Shown in pieces: positions 35,261-42,595 of a stretch of 43,598 nucleotides of DNA (the first letter of the stretch is position 1; each line of letters opens with the position of its first letter). A program made the position numbers and the translations under genes. Source of the DNA: Vibrionales bacterium SWAT-3 (GTDB taxonomy: Bacteria > Pseudomonadota > Gammaproteobacteria > Enterobacterales > Vibrionaceae); the NCBI GenBank assembly GCA_000169995.1, contig AAZW01000040.1, positions 1-43,598 of the forward strand, given 5' to 3'. The notes beneath the pieces were generated by a model. That model did not search any database, was not told the origin of the DNA, and worked only from the letters and a program-made list of their open reading frames with translations.

Positions 35261-35665
35261 TATCGTGTTCTCAAAAAAGGTAGGTCGTTGACTCTATTGT
35301 AAGTCACCCCATACTGAATTTATAGCAACTTAGCAGAAAACCACATCAGTGAGACAAATATTAACCATAAGGAGAGGTTTGCCCCATAAAGGCAGCATGA
35401 CACGCCAATTTTTTCGTAGGATGTTCACATACCCATCACACCTTTTGGCTATTGATAATTATCTCATATATTCACCCAGTTATTCACAGGTCATATTAAA
35501 TTTATAAAACATCTTGATATGATCAATAAATGAGCTATTATGACGATAAGTCATAAAATGGTTAACTACATGAATTTACTATTCGTGTTAATATATTGGA
35601 TAGGAGTGTTTTAAATACTGGCTAAGCTTAAATAATAGTTAAGCTAAAATACGGACTGAGAAATT
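35261..35665. promoter_or_regulatory. Divergent intergenic region between DnaT-like gene and tetR
   Basis: No gene is visible in these 405 bp. It holds the divergent promoters of both genes and is AT-rich toward the tetR side. The one clear element is the TetR-type half-palindrome at 35541-35553. A GGAGAGG at 35371-35377 is not followed by a plausible start. Confidence 0.5.
35541..35553. promoter_or_regulatory. Imperfect TetR operator before tetR
   Basis: TGACGATAAGTCA differs from the perfect operators at 36495 and 36607 (TGACGAWTCGTCA) at only two non-central positions. It lies 112 bp before the tetR start, suggesting autoregulation. Confidence 0.55.
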
Positions 35666-36451
35666 ATGTTTGGCTTTGGTTGTAAAGGCGATAAACAAGG
35701 TATCTTTGGGTGCAAAGGCGTGTTGTCTAAAAAGCAGCAGTCTATTGCAGACCGAGAAGTAGAGTTGATGTTGTTGGCAAAAGATCTGGTTCGAGAACAA
35801 GGGTTCGGAAACCTCACGATGGATAAGCTAACGGCCGCGAGCTCTTATTCGAAAGGTACAATCTATAATCACTTTTGCAGCAAAGAAGACGTCGTTTTAG
35901 CGTTATGTATTCACTCTCTTAAAACAGAAGCAATGATGTTTGCTCGTTCTGGAGAGTTTGAAGGTAACACGCGTGAAAAGATTGTCGCACTGCACGTTGC
36001 TTACCGAATCTATGCTCGCATGGAACCGGTACTATCAACTTGTGCGATCATGGCTAAAAGCCCGTGGGTACTGGAGAAAGCGTCTAGTGCACGCGTCGCC
36101 GAGATGAATGAACTGGAAGAGTTGGTGATTGAACAATGCGACTCTATGGTTAACCAAGCGGTAGAAGCGGGTGACCTAAAGTTCTCTTCTGGTGTTGGCT
36201 CAGATGCCATCGTTTTTGCTAACTGGTCAATTGCATTTGGTTCAAATGCCTTGTCACAGAATGCATCGAACAGTCATTGTATTAAGCGGTTACAAGACCC
36301 GTATTCAGTATTACACAACGCGAACATGATTCTAGACGGCCTCAATTGGCAGCCCCTTTCAAGCGATTGGGATTACCGAAAAACTTGGCGTCGTGTAGAA
36401 CAAGAACTGTTCAGTGAAGAGATCGCTTACTTAGAATCTGTAGGTCGATAG
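35666..36451 (+). CDS. TetR-family regulator of the MMPL transporter operon
   Basis: A 261-residue TetR-type regulator. The DNA-binding helices are about residues 30-80: LLAKDLVREQGFGNLTMDKL, then SSYSKGTIYNHFCSKEDVVLAL, a canonical TetR_N. A ligand-binding helical domain follows. The N-terminus is odd: MFGFGCKG and IFGCKG form a small repeat of FGCKG ahead of the helix-turn-helix, with no good ribosome site before ATG 35666, so a later start is possible. Two perfect operators lie downstream in front of the transporter gene and one imperfect copy upstream, so it probably represses both. The inducer would be a substrate of the transporter, unknown. Confidence 0.9.
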   Translation: MFGFGCKGDKQGIFGCKGVLSKKQQSIADREVELMLLAKDLVREQGFGNLTMDKLTAASSYSKGTIYNHFCSKEDVVLALCIHSLKTEAMMFARSGEFEGNTREKIVALHVAYRIYARMEPVLSTCAIMAKSPWVLEKASSARVAEMNELEELVIEQCDSMVNQAVEAGDLKFSSGVGSDAIVFANWSIAFGSNALSQNASNSHCIKRLQDPYSVLHNANMILDGLNWQPLSSDWDYRKTWRRVEQELFSEEIAYLESVGR

Positions 36452-36459
36452 CTTCCATT

Positions 36460-36479
36460 AAGCCCACACATGTGGGTTT
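36460..36479 (+). terminator. Terminator hairpin after tetR
   Basis: AAGCCCAC (36460-36467), loop ACAT, GTGGGTTT (36472-36479), ending in T and A. One pair is a G-T wobble. Confidence 0.6.
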
Positions 36480-36494
36480 ATTAATAACCATTTT

Positions 36495-36507
36495 TGACGA
36501 TTCGTCA
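36495..36507. promoter_or_regulatory. TetR operator 1 (perfect palindrome)
   Basis: TGACGATTCGTCA is a perfect 13-bp palindrome around a central T. The same sequence with A at the centre lies at 36607-36619. Both precede the MMPL operon. Confidence 0.75.
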
Positions 36508-36573
36508 CAAACTTGAGACTGACCGACTGTGGTTGCTGTTTTCTTGAGTATTTGACTAAGCATTGTGTCTTTT

Positions 36574-36594
36574 GTCAGCTTCGGCTGGCTTTTT
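36574..36594 (+). terminator. Hairpin with TTCG loop in the MMPL leader
   Basis: GTCAGC, loop TTCG, GCTGGC, then TTTTT (stem has one G-T pair). It could end tetR read-through. TTGTCA at 36572-36577 with TATGAC at 36594-36599 (16-bp spacing) also makes a plausible promoter; the two readings are not exclusive. Confidence 0.5.
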
Positions 36595-36606
36595 ATGACA
36601 CATATA

Positions 36607-36619
36607 TGACGAATCGTCA
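36607..36619. promoter_or_regulatory. TetR operator 2 (perfect palindrome)
   Basis: TGACGAATCGTCA, perfect around a central A, just before the MMPL start. Binding here would cover the start site of the candidate promoter at 36572-36599. Confidence 0.75.
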
Positions 36620-36634
36620 CAAATGGAGACTGTG

Positions 36635-37147
36635 ATGAAACATGACAGCCAGAAGCCCACGTTAGATCAGCAAAACCGAGATAACCCTAATGCCGATAGT
36701 GCAAACGCAGATCTAAACAGTTGGCACTCAATACCGACCAAGCGATCGTTTATCGTTCTGCTGGTGGTGTTTTCAATCATCATTCTCTCTGCATTAGGGG
36801 CCAAGAACCTCTACTTTAGAGGGGACTACAACATCTTCTTCGAAGGCACCAACAAGCAGTTGATGGCGTTCGATGAAATCCAAACCACCTTTGCAAAAAC
36901 CGACAACCTTGCTATTGTTGTCGCCCCTGAAGATGGTAATGTCTTCACCCCTGAAACCCTCTCCCTGATTCAAAACCTCACGGTCGATGCGTGGCAGATT
37001 CCGTATTCAAGCCGTGTGGATTCCCTTGCCAATTATCAGCACACCGAAGCCATTGAAGATGATCTTTTGGTGGAAGACTTGCTGTATGAAGAGTACGAAC
37101 ACACACCAGAGCGCATCGCCAAAGTAAAACAGATCGCCCTTAACTAA
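36635..37147 (+). pseudogene. MMPL/RND transporter, N-terminal fragment (in-frame stop)
   Basis: The start ATG at 36635 is chosen over 36623 because GGAGA lies five bases upstream. This part encodes a cytoplasmic tail, the first membrane helix (FIVLLVVFSIIILSALGA), and the beginning of the first periplasmic loop (YFRGDYNIFFEGTNKQLMAF). It ends in TAA at 37145-37147 within KVKQIALN. The next codon reads on in the same frame as PLLKNALVSASGD, so the stop interrupts one gene and is not a gene boundary. Homologs have an acidic or polar residue at this position, so a single change of the first base (for example GAA or CAA to TAA) explains it. A read or assembly error should be excluded. Confidence 0.8.
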
Positions 37148-37150
37148 CCG

Positions 37151-39085
37151 TTGCTTAAGAATGCCTTAGTGTCGGCCTCTGGCGACGTGACGATTGTTAA
37201 CGTAACCGTGCAGCTGCCAGAAGTGGACAAGACTGCGGAAGTGCAAGAGGTGATTGCGGCGATCAATGCCATGATCGGCAAGTACCAAGCTCAGTATCCG
37301 AATGTCGAGTTCCATAAAGCGGGCATAATTGCGATGAACAATGCGTTTATGACTTCGGCTCAACAAGACAGCTCGACCCTCGTTCCCTTAATGCTGTTGG
37401 TGGTGCTGGTGTTCCTGACCTTTATGCTGCGCTCGTTCTTTAGTGTGGTGGCGACACTTATTGTGATCATCTCTTCAATTGTTGCCACCATGGGTTTATC
37501 CGGTTGGGCAGGGATGTTCCTCAGCACCGCAACCGTGAATGTTCCAACTTTGGTTTTAACTTTGGCGGTGGCCGATTGTGTTCACGTGATTGTGACCATG
37601 AGACAAGCGATGCAACGCGGCATGGAGAAAGCACAAGCCATTCAATACAGCATCAAGCTCAATGCCATGCCGATTCTGATCACTTCAGTGACCACTGCGA
37701 TCGGTTTCTTGATGATGAACATGTCGGACTCTCCAGTGTTACGTGATTTCGGTAACTTGTCGGCACTGGGTGTACTTATCGCATGTTTCCTATCTGTGAC
37801 TATGTTGCCTGCGCTGCTAAAACTGCTGCCAGTCAAACGCCTACCTGCCAATCCTAAAGCGGAAGACCAAGTCACTTTTATGGATAAGCTGGGCGATTTT
37901 GTCGTCACCAACCGTAAAGCATTGCTGCTGATTTCAACTCTGGTAATTGTTGGCGCTGCCGCGTTAATTCCACTCAACAAAGTGAACGATGAATCGGTGA
38001 AGTATTTCGATACCTCAAGCGAATTTAGACAAGCCGCCGACTTTATGGAAGAGACCGTAAGCGGCATGACCACCATCAGCATTGCTGTGAAGACCAACGA
38101 GTCTCAAGCGATTGCCGATCCTGTGTTCTTGCAAGCAATTGGTGACTTTACTGAATGGCTACGCGTTCAACCAGAGATCGACCACGTGGCAACGCTTTCT
38201 GATGTTTACATGCGTTTGAACAAGAATATGCATGGCGACGATGACAGCTACTACAAGCTACCGCTTAACCGTGAACTTGCCGCGCAATATCTGCTGCTTT
38301 ACGAAATGTCTCTGCCGTATGGTTTGGACTTGAACAACCAGATCAACGTCGATAAGTCATCGATCAAAATGGTACTCACCGTCGACAACCTCGGTAGTGT
38401 GGAATTGGTTGAACTCGAAGAACGTATTTACTCATGGTTTGCAGCCAATGCACCTCAGTATGAAGTGGTCGCGTCGAGCCCATCACTGATGTTTGCACAC
38501 ATTGGCGAAACCAACATGGCGAGCATGTTATCAACTCTGCCTATCACCTTAGTGTTTATCTCTGGCTTGATGATCTTTGCATTGCGCTCAGTTCGCTTAG
38601 GCATGATCAGCCTAGTGCCAAACATAGCGCCTGCGATCATTGGCTTTGGTTTATGGGCGCTTATCTCCGGTGAAATCAACCTTGGTTTGTCCGTGGTGGT
38701 AACGCTCACTCTGGGTATCGTGGTTGATGATGCGGTGCACTTCTTAAGCAAATATCAGCGCGCAAGAATCGAAGGGAAATCAGCAGAAGAAGCGGTTCGA
38801 TACGCCTTCCACACCGTTGGACGCGCATTGTGGATCACCACAGTGGTACTCGTGGCGGGTTTCTCTGTATTGGCGATGTCGAGCTTCAGACTCAACTCCG
38901 ATATGGGCTTACTCAGCGCGATTGTGATTTTCATTGCGCTGGTGGTCGACTTCATCTTGTTACCAAGCTTACTGATGATCTTCGACAAGCAGACTCACTA
39001 TTCAGTTAACACTCAGCACGAATCAAAGCCTGACACCAAGTCGCAGCCTAGCCCAACAGCCGAACTGACTACATCGACCAAATGA
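37151..39085 (+). pseudogene. MMPL/RND transporter, main part after the in-frame stop
   Basis: The remaining 644 codons hold the rest of the first periplasmic loop, helices 2-6 (for example LVPLMLLVVLVFLTFMLRSF), a second periplasmic domain, and helices 7-12, with the paired MMPL signatures VLTLAVADCVHVIVTMR and LTLGIVVDDAVHFLSKYQ. Counted from 36635 the full protein would be about 816 residues, normal for the MMPL/HpnN-like RND group. These use proton flow to export lipids or hydrophobic compounds. A TTG at 37151 could restart translation, but no ribosome site is seen. The LolA-like and barrel genes follow and look intact, so the damage may be recent. Confidence 0.8.
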
Positions 39086-39129
39086 GGAAACGTCAGCCTG
39101 CTGCGGTGGGCTGACTCAAGGAGATATTT

Positions 39130-39921
39130 ATGAAAAGCGTTAAACAATCATTCGTTACTACATTATTTACACTGAGCACGTTGGCAGCTTTCCCAGCGTT
39201 AGCAGACCCAGCTAAAGGCTTAGAAATCGCCGAGCAACGTAAAGCGGTCGATGTTGGGTGGGGCGATTCTGTCGCGACCATGGAAATGCTACTTCGCAAT
39301 AAACAGGGTGAAAGCAGCACACGCCTGATGCGATTGAAATCATTAGAAGTCGATAACGATGGCGATAAAGGCTTAACCATTTTTGATGAGCCGCGCGATG
39401 TAAAAGGCACGGCTTTCTTAAACCATTCACACATCACTAAATCCGATGATCAATGGTTGTATCTGCCTGCACTTAAGCGTGTGAAACGCATCTCTTCACG
39501 CAACAAATCTGGCCCGTTTATGGGCAGTGAATTTGCGTATGAAGACCTAAGCTCGTTTGAGCTAGAAAAGTACACCTTCAACTACATTGAAGACGCGAAA
39601 CTGGAAGGCGTAGACACCTTTGTTTTAGAGCAAGTACCGACCGACAAAAACTCAGGCTACACCATGCAGAAAGTCTGGCTAGACCAACAGCACTACCGCC
39701 CAATGAAAGTCGAGTTTTACGACCGTAAAGGTGCACTGCTTAAGACGCTATCGTTCCAAGATTACAAACAGTACCTAAACCAATACTGGCGCGCACACAC
39801 CATGGCGATGCAAAACCATCAAACAGGCAAAAGCACTGTATTAACCACGACAGATTTAGTGTTCCAGACCGGTCTTAAAGACAAGGATTTCCAAAAGAAC
39901 ACACTAAAACGTGCGAAATAA
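39130..39921 (+). CDS. LolA-like periplasmic protein (outer-membrane lipoprotein-sorting type)
   Basis: A 263-residue protein with a signal peptide (to ALADPA, about 25 residues) and a LolA/LppX-like fold of the outer-membrane lipoprotein-sorting family. Characteristic parts are GLEIAEQRKAVDVGWGDS at the N-terminus, the strand WLYLPALKRVKRISSRNKSGPFMGSEFAYEDL, and DYKQYLNQYWRAHTM. AAGGAG precedes the start by about five bases. LolA-fold proteins carry a lipid-type ligand in a hydrophobic cleft; mycobacterial LppX plays such a part with MmpL proteins. Next to an MMPL gene, it is likely the periplasmic carrier of the system. Confidence 0.8.
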   Translation: MKSVKQSFVTTLFTLSTLAAFPALADPAKGLEIAEQRKAVDVGWGDSVATMEMLLRNKQGESSTRLMRLKSLEVDNDGDKGLTIFDEPRDVKGTAFLNHSHITKSDDQWLYLPALKRVKRISSRNKSGPFMGSEFAYEDLSSFELEKYTFNYIEDAKLEGVDTFVLEQVPTDKNSGYTMQKVWLDQQHYRPMKVEFYDRKGALLKTLSFQDYKQYLNQYWRAHTMAMQNHQTGKSTVLTTTDLVFQTGLKDKDFQKNTLKRAK

Positions 39922-39930
39922 GGCAGGAAT

Positions 39931-41163
39931 ATGAAAAGGATTGTGGCAACAGGAACCCAATTATCCTTAACCTTGGCGGCGACCGTCGGGCTTATGCAGG
40001 TGTCGTTGCCTTGTGTGGCAGCTGGCTTTAACTCTGACCTTGTAGAGCAGGTGACTCCGGAGCTTGCAGGGCAGGTGAATATTGAACACAGGCAGTTCTT
40101 TAGCGACGGCTTACAAGGGCAAGATAAAGGGCAAAGCTCACTGGTGTTGCAGCCAGAATTTTACTGGGAGCAAGAAGAGGGTAATGGCAGCTTTACCTTC
40201 ACCCCATTTTATCGCCTAGACAGCGAAGACGATGAGCGAACTCATGGTGATATTCGCGAAGCTTTGTATTTAACCTATTGGGATGACTACGAACTGCGGG
40301 CGGGTGTTGGAAAGGTATTTTGGGGCGTAACCGAATCGGCGCATTTAGTGGATGTGGTAAACCAGACCGATGCCATTGAATCGGTCGATGGCGAATCCAA
40401 GTTAGGTCAGCCCATGGTGCACTTCACCTCGATAAAAGAGTGGGGCACCATCGACGCCATGTTACTGCCGTATTTTCGTGAGCGTACCTTCGCAGGCGAA
40501 GACGGTCGATTAAGGCCAACCGTGCCAGTATCGGACGATGCGCTTTACGAATCCTCGCGAGAAGAAAAGCATGTGGATGTCGCGTTGCGCTATAGCCAAA
40601 TGTACGGTGATTGGGATGTCGGTTTAAGTTACTTAGGCGGCACAAACCGCGACCCTTATTACCGTATGCAAGGCAACCAACTCAAGCCATACTACGCACA
40701 AATGCAGCACTTCGGATTGGATGTGCAAGGCATTATCGGAGATTGGTTATGGAAGCTGGAAAGCATTTATCGCGACAGTTACGACAACCACACAGGCGTA
40801 GCGACAGGCTTTGAATACACTTGGGTTGGGGCGCTTGAATCATACTGGGACGTCGGCTTCATTGCTGAATACCTGTATGACAGCCGAGGCAATAACGCGC
40901 AAACCATCGGGCAAAACGATGTGTTCCTAGGGGCGCGTTTCGCCTTGAACGATGAAGACGGCACCGAAGTGCTTACTGGTATCACTCAAGACTTAGATAA
41001 CAGTGATGTCTACAGCGCCAAGCTAGAGGCCTCAAGCCGCATCAACAATAACCTCAAGTGGCGACTGAATGCGTGGTTGTTTGAGAACGAAACCCCAGAG
41101 GACTTGCTATTCTTCGCTCGTAAAGATGATTTTGTCGAAGTAGCGTTGGAGTATTACTTCTAA
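39931..41163 (+). CDS. Outer-membrane beta-barrel of the MMPL/LolA-like operon
   Basis: A 410-residue protein, nine bases after the LolA-like gene. A signal peptide ends near residue 31 (CVAAG), and the chain then alternates strands to a terminal Phe (VEVALEYYF), as for an outer-membrane barrel. Notable inner segment: VFWGVTESAHLVDVVNQTD, apparently conserved in the family of porins that accompany LolA-like and MMPL genes. I cannot assign a known porin family with certainty. In this context it would form or support the outer-membrane step of export. A perfect 16-bp inverted repeat follows. Confidence 0.75.
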   Translation: MKRIVATGTQLSLTLAATVGLMQVSLPCVAAGFNSDLVEQVTPELAGQVNIEHRQFFSDGLQGQDKGQSSLVLQPEFYWEQEEGNGSFTFTPFYRLDSEDDERTHGDIREALYLTYWDDYELRAGVGKVFWGVTESAHLVDVVNQTDAIESVDGESKLGQPMVHFTSIKEWGTIDAMLLPYFRERTFAGEDGRLRPTVPVSDDALYESSREEKHVDVALRYSQMYGDWDVGLSYLGGTNRDPYYRMQGNQLKPYYAQMQHFGLDVQGIIGDWLWKLESIYRDSYDNHTGVATGFEYTWVGALESYWDVGFIAEYLYDSRGNNAQTIGQNDVFLGARFALNDEDGTEVLTGITQDLDNSDVYSAKLEASSRINNNLKWRLNAWLFENETPEDLLFFARKDDFVEVALEYYF

Positions 41164-41215
41164 AGCTTCGATGTTTTAGCTTCGATTTTTTACGTTCAAA
41201 TTCAGCTTTTTCACG

Positions 41216-41261
41216 AATAAACCAAGGAGCGATGACCTTAAACTTCGCTCCTTGGTTTATT
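41216..41261. terminator. Perfect 16-bp inverted repeat, terminator of the MMPL operon
   Basis: AATAAACCAAGGAGCG (41216-41231) pairs with CGCTCCTTGGTTTATT (41246-41261), loop 14 nt. It lies 53 bp after the barrel stop. There is no long T run, but stem strength and position fit a terminator. Confidence 0.7.
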
Positions 41262-41308
41262 ATCTCTGTTCTACCTAGTTATCTCAGTTGTACATTCTTA
41301 TCTCAGTT
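41260..41308 (+). repeat. Three direct repeats TTATCTCWGTT at 19-bp spacing
   Basis: Copies start at 41260 (TTATCTCTGTT), 41279 and 41298 (both TTATCTCAGTT), exactly 19 bp apart, in the 430-bp gap before pheS. The first copy overlaps the end of the inverted repeat. Possible protein-binding array or decayed tandem repeat. Confidence 0.6.
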
Positions 41309-41389
41309 CCATCCTTCCTATCCAAATCCTGTGAACACCAATGTCTCAACCTAGGTTTAGTGAATGTAATCAAACTGTCTCACTTGGTG

Positions 41390-41491
41390 ATGTTTTTGTA
41401 TCGGTTTCTCTCTGATTTCACCGATTTCAATGAAATTCTGTTTTCTAACGTTAAATTTGCCGTGTTTTTAGGCAATAACTTGTTCTTTTAG
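41390..41491 (+). other. Phe-rich short reading frame before pheS, candidate leader peptide
   Basis: Read from ATG 41390 the frame has 33 codons, nine of them Phe, ending in TAG. In another frame ATG 41430 encodes 13 residues with four Phe (MKFCFLTLNLPCF). E. coli pheST is controlled by attenuation through the Phe-rich PheM leader, so a leader is expected in this place. TTGCC (41456-41460 region) and GGCAA could form a small stem followed by a T-rich tract. Neither frame has a good ribosome site, and T-rich DNA yields Phe codons by chance. Confidence 0.35.
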
Positions 41492-41593
41492 CGATTCAAT
41501 TTGGCATTGGTTGCGTGTTTGATTACTATGTGTAGCTATCTAAAAAAACTAATCATCCGATACGGACACTACCAACTGGTAGATGAGGAAATG

Positions 41594-42577
41594 ATGCAAC
41601 ATCTAGAAGAGATCATTGCTAATGCAACGACTGCTATTGATACAGCAGATTCGTTAGTCGCACTTGATGAAGTGCGAGTTCAGTATTTAGGTAAGAAGGG
41701 TGAACTAACTCTTCAACTACAAAGCCTAGGTAAACTTCCACCTGAAGAGCGTCGCACTGCTGGTCAAGAGATCAACAAAGTGAAAGGTGCTGTTCAACAA
41801 GCGATCGCAGCTCGCAAAGACGCACTACAACGTGCAGAGCTTGAAGCGAAACTAGCTGAAGAAACTATCGATGTGAGCCTACCAGGTCGTCGCATTGAGA
41901 ACGGTGGTCTTCACCCAGTTACTCGCACAGTTGAGCGTATCGAACAGTTCTTTGGTGAGCTTGGTTTTAACACTGAGTCTGGCCCTGAGATCGAAGATGC
42001 ATTCCACAACTTTGATGCACTAAACATCGCAGACGATCACCCAGCTCGTACTGATCACGATACTTTCTTCTTCAACCCTGATCTAATGCTACGTACGCAC
42101 ACTTCTGGTGTTCAAATCCGTACGATGGAAAACGGCAAACCGCCATTCCGCTTCATTGCTCCGGGTCGTGTTTACCGTAACGACTACGATCAAACTCACA
42201 CGCCAATGTTCCACCAAGTGGAAGGTATGTTAGTTGATGAGAACGTAAACTTCGCACAACTTAAAGGCATTCTTAACGATTTCCTTTGTAACTTCTTTGA
42301 GGAAGAAGTTGAAGTGCGTTTCCGTCCTTCATTCTTCCCGTTCACAGAGCCTTCAGCTGAAGTTGACGTGAAACGTAAAGATGGCAAATGGCTAGAAGTT
42401 CTAGGCTGTGGCATGGTTCACCCTAACGTACTTCGCTCTGTTGGCATCGACCCTGAGAAATACTCTGGTTTTGCATTCGGTATGGGTGTAGAGCGTCTAA
42501 CGATGCTTCGTTACGGCGTAAATGACCTTCGTGCGTTCTTCGAGAACGACCTTCGTTTCCTTAAACAATTCAAGTAA
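41594..42577 (+). CDS. pheS: Phenylalanyl-tRNA synthetase alpha subunit
   Basis: With the start at 41594, preceded by GAGGAA (41585-41590), the protein is 327 residues, exactly the length of E. coli PheS; the longer frame from 41501 adds unrelated residues. An N-terminal coiled coil (to about residue 85) binds tRNA. The class II core follows, with GRRIENGGLHPVTRT, GPEIEDAFHNFDALN, the motif 2 loop APGRVYRNDYDQTHTPMFHQ, and motif 3 GFAFGMGVERLTMLRYG. It joins PheT in an alpha2beta2 enzyme that charges tRNA-Phe. pheT follows 18 bp later. Confidence 0.97.
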   Translation: MQHLEEIIANATTAIDTADSLVALDEVRVQYLGKKGELTLQLQSLGKLPPEERRTAGQEINKVKGAVQQAIAARKDALQRAELEAKLAEETIDVSLPGRRIENGGLHPVTRTVERIEQFFGELGFNTESGPEIEDAFHNFDALNIADDHPARTDHDTFFFNPDLMLRTHTSGVQIRTMENGKPPFRFIAPGRVYRNDYDQTHTPMFHQVEGMLVDENVNFAQLKGILNDFLCNFFEEEVEVRFRPSFFPFTEPSAEVDVKRKDGKWLEVLGCGMVHPNVLRSVGIDPEKYSGFAFGMGVERLTMLRYGVNDLRAFFENDLRFLKQFK

Positions 42578-42595
42578 TCCGGGGCAGTCAAAACT

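Noticed and set aside
41288..41491. A 67-residue protein-coding gene before pheS
   Set aside because: It has no ribosome site and overlaps the direct repeats; only its Phe-rich end merits attention as a leader candidate.
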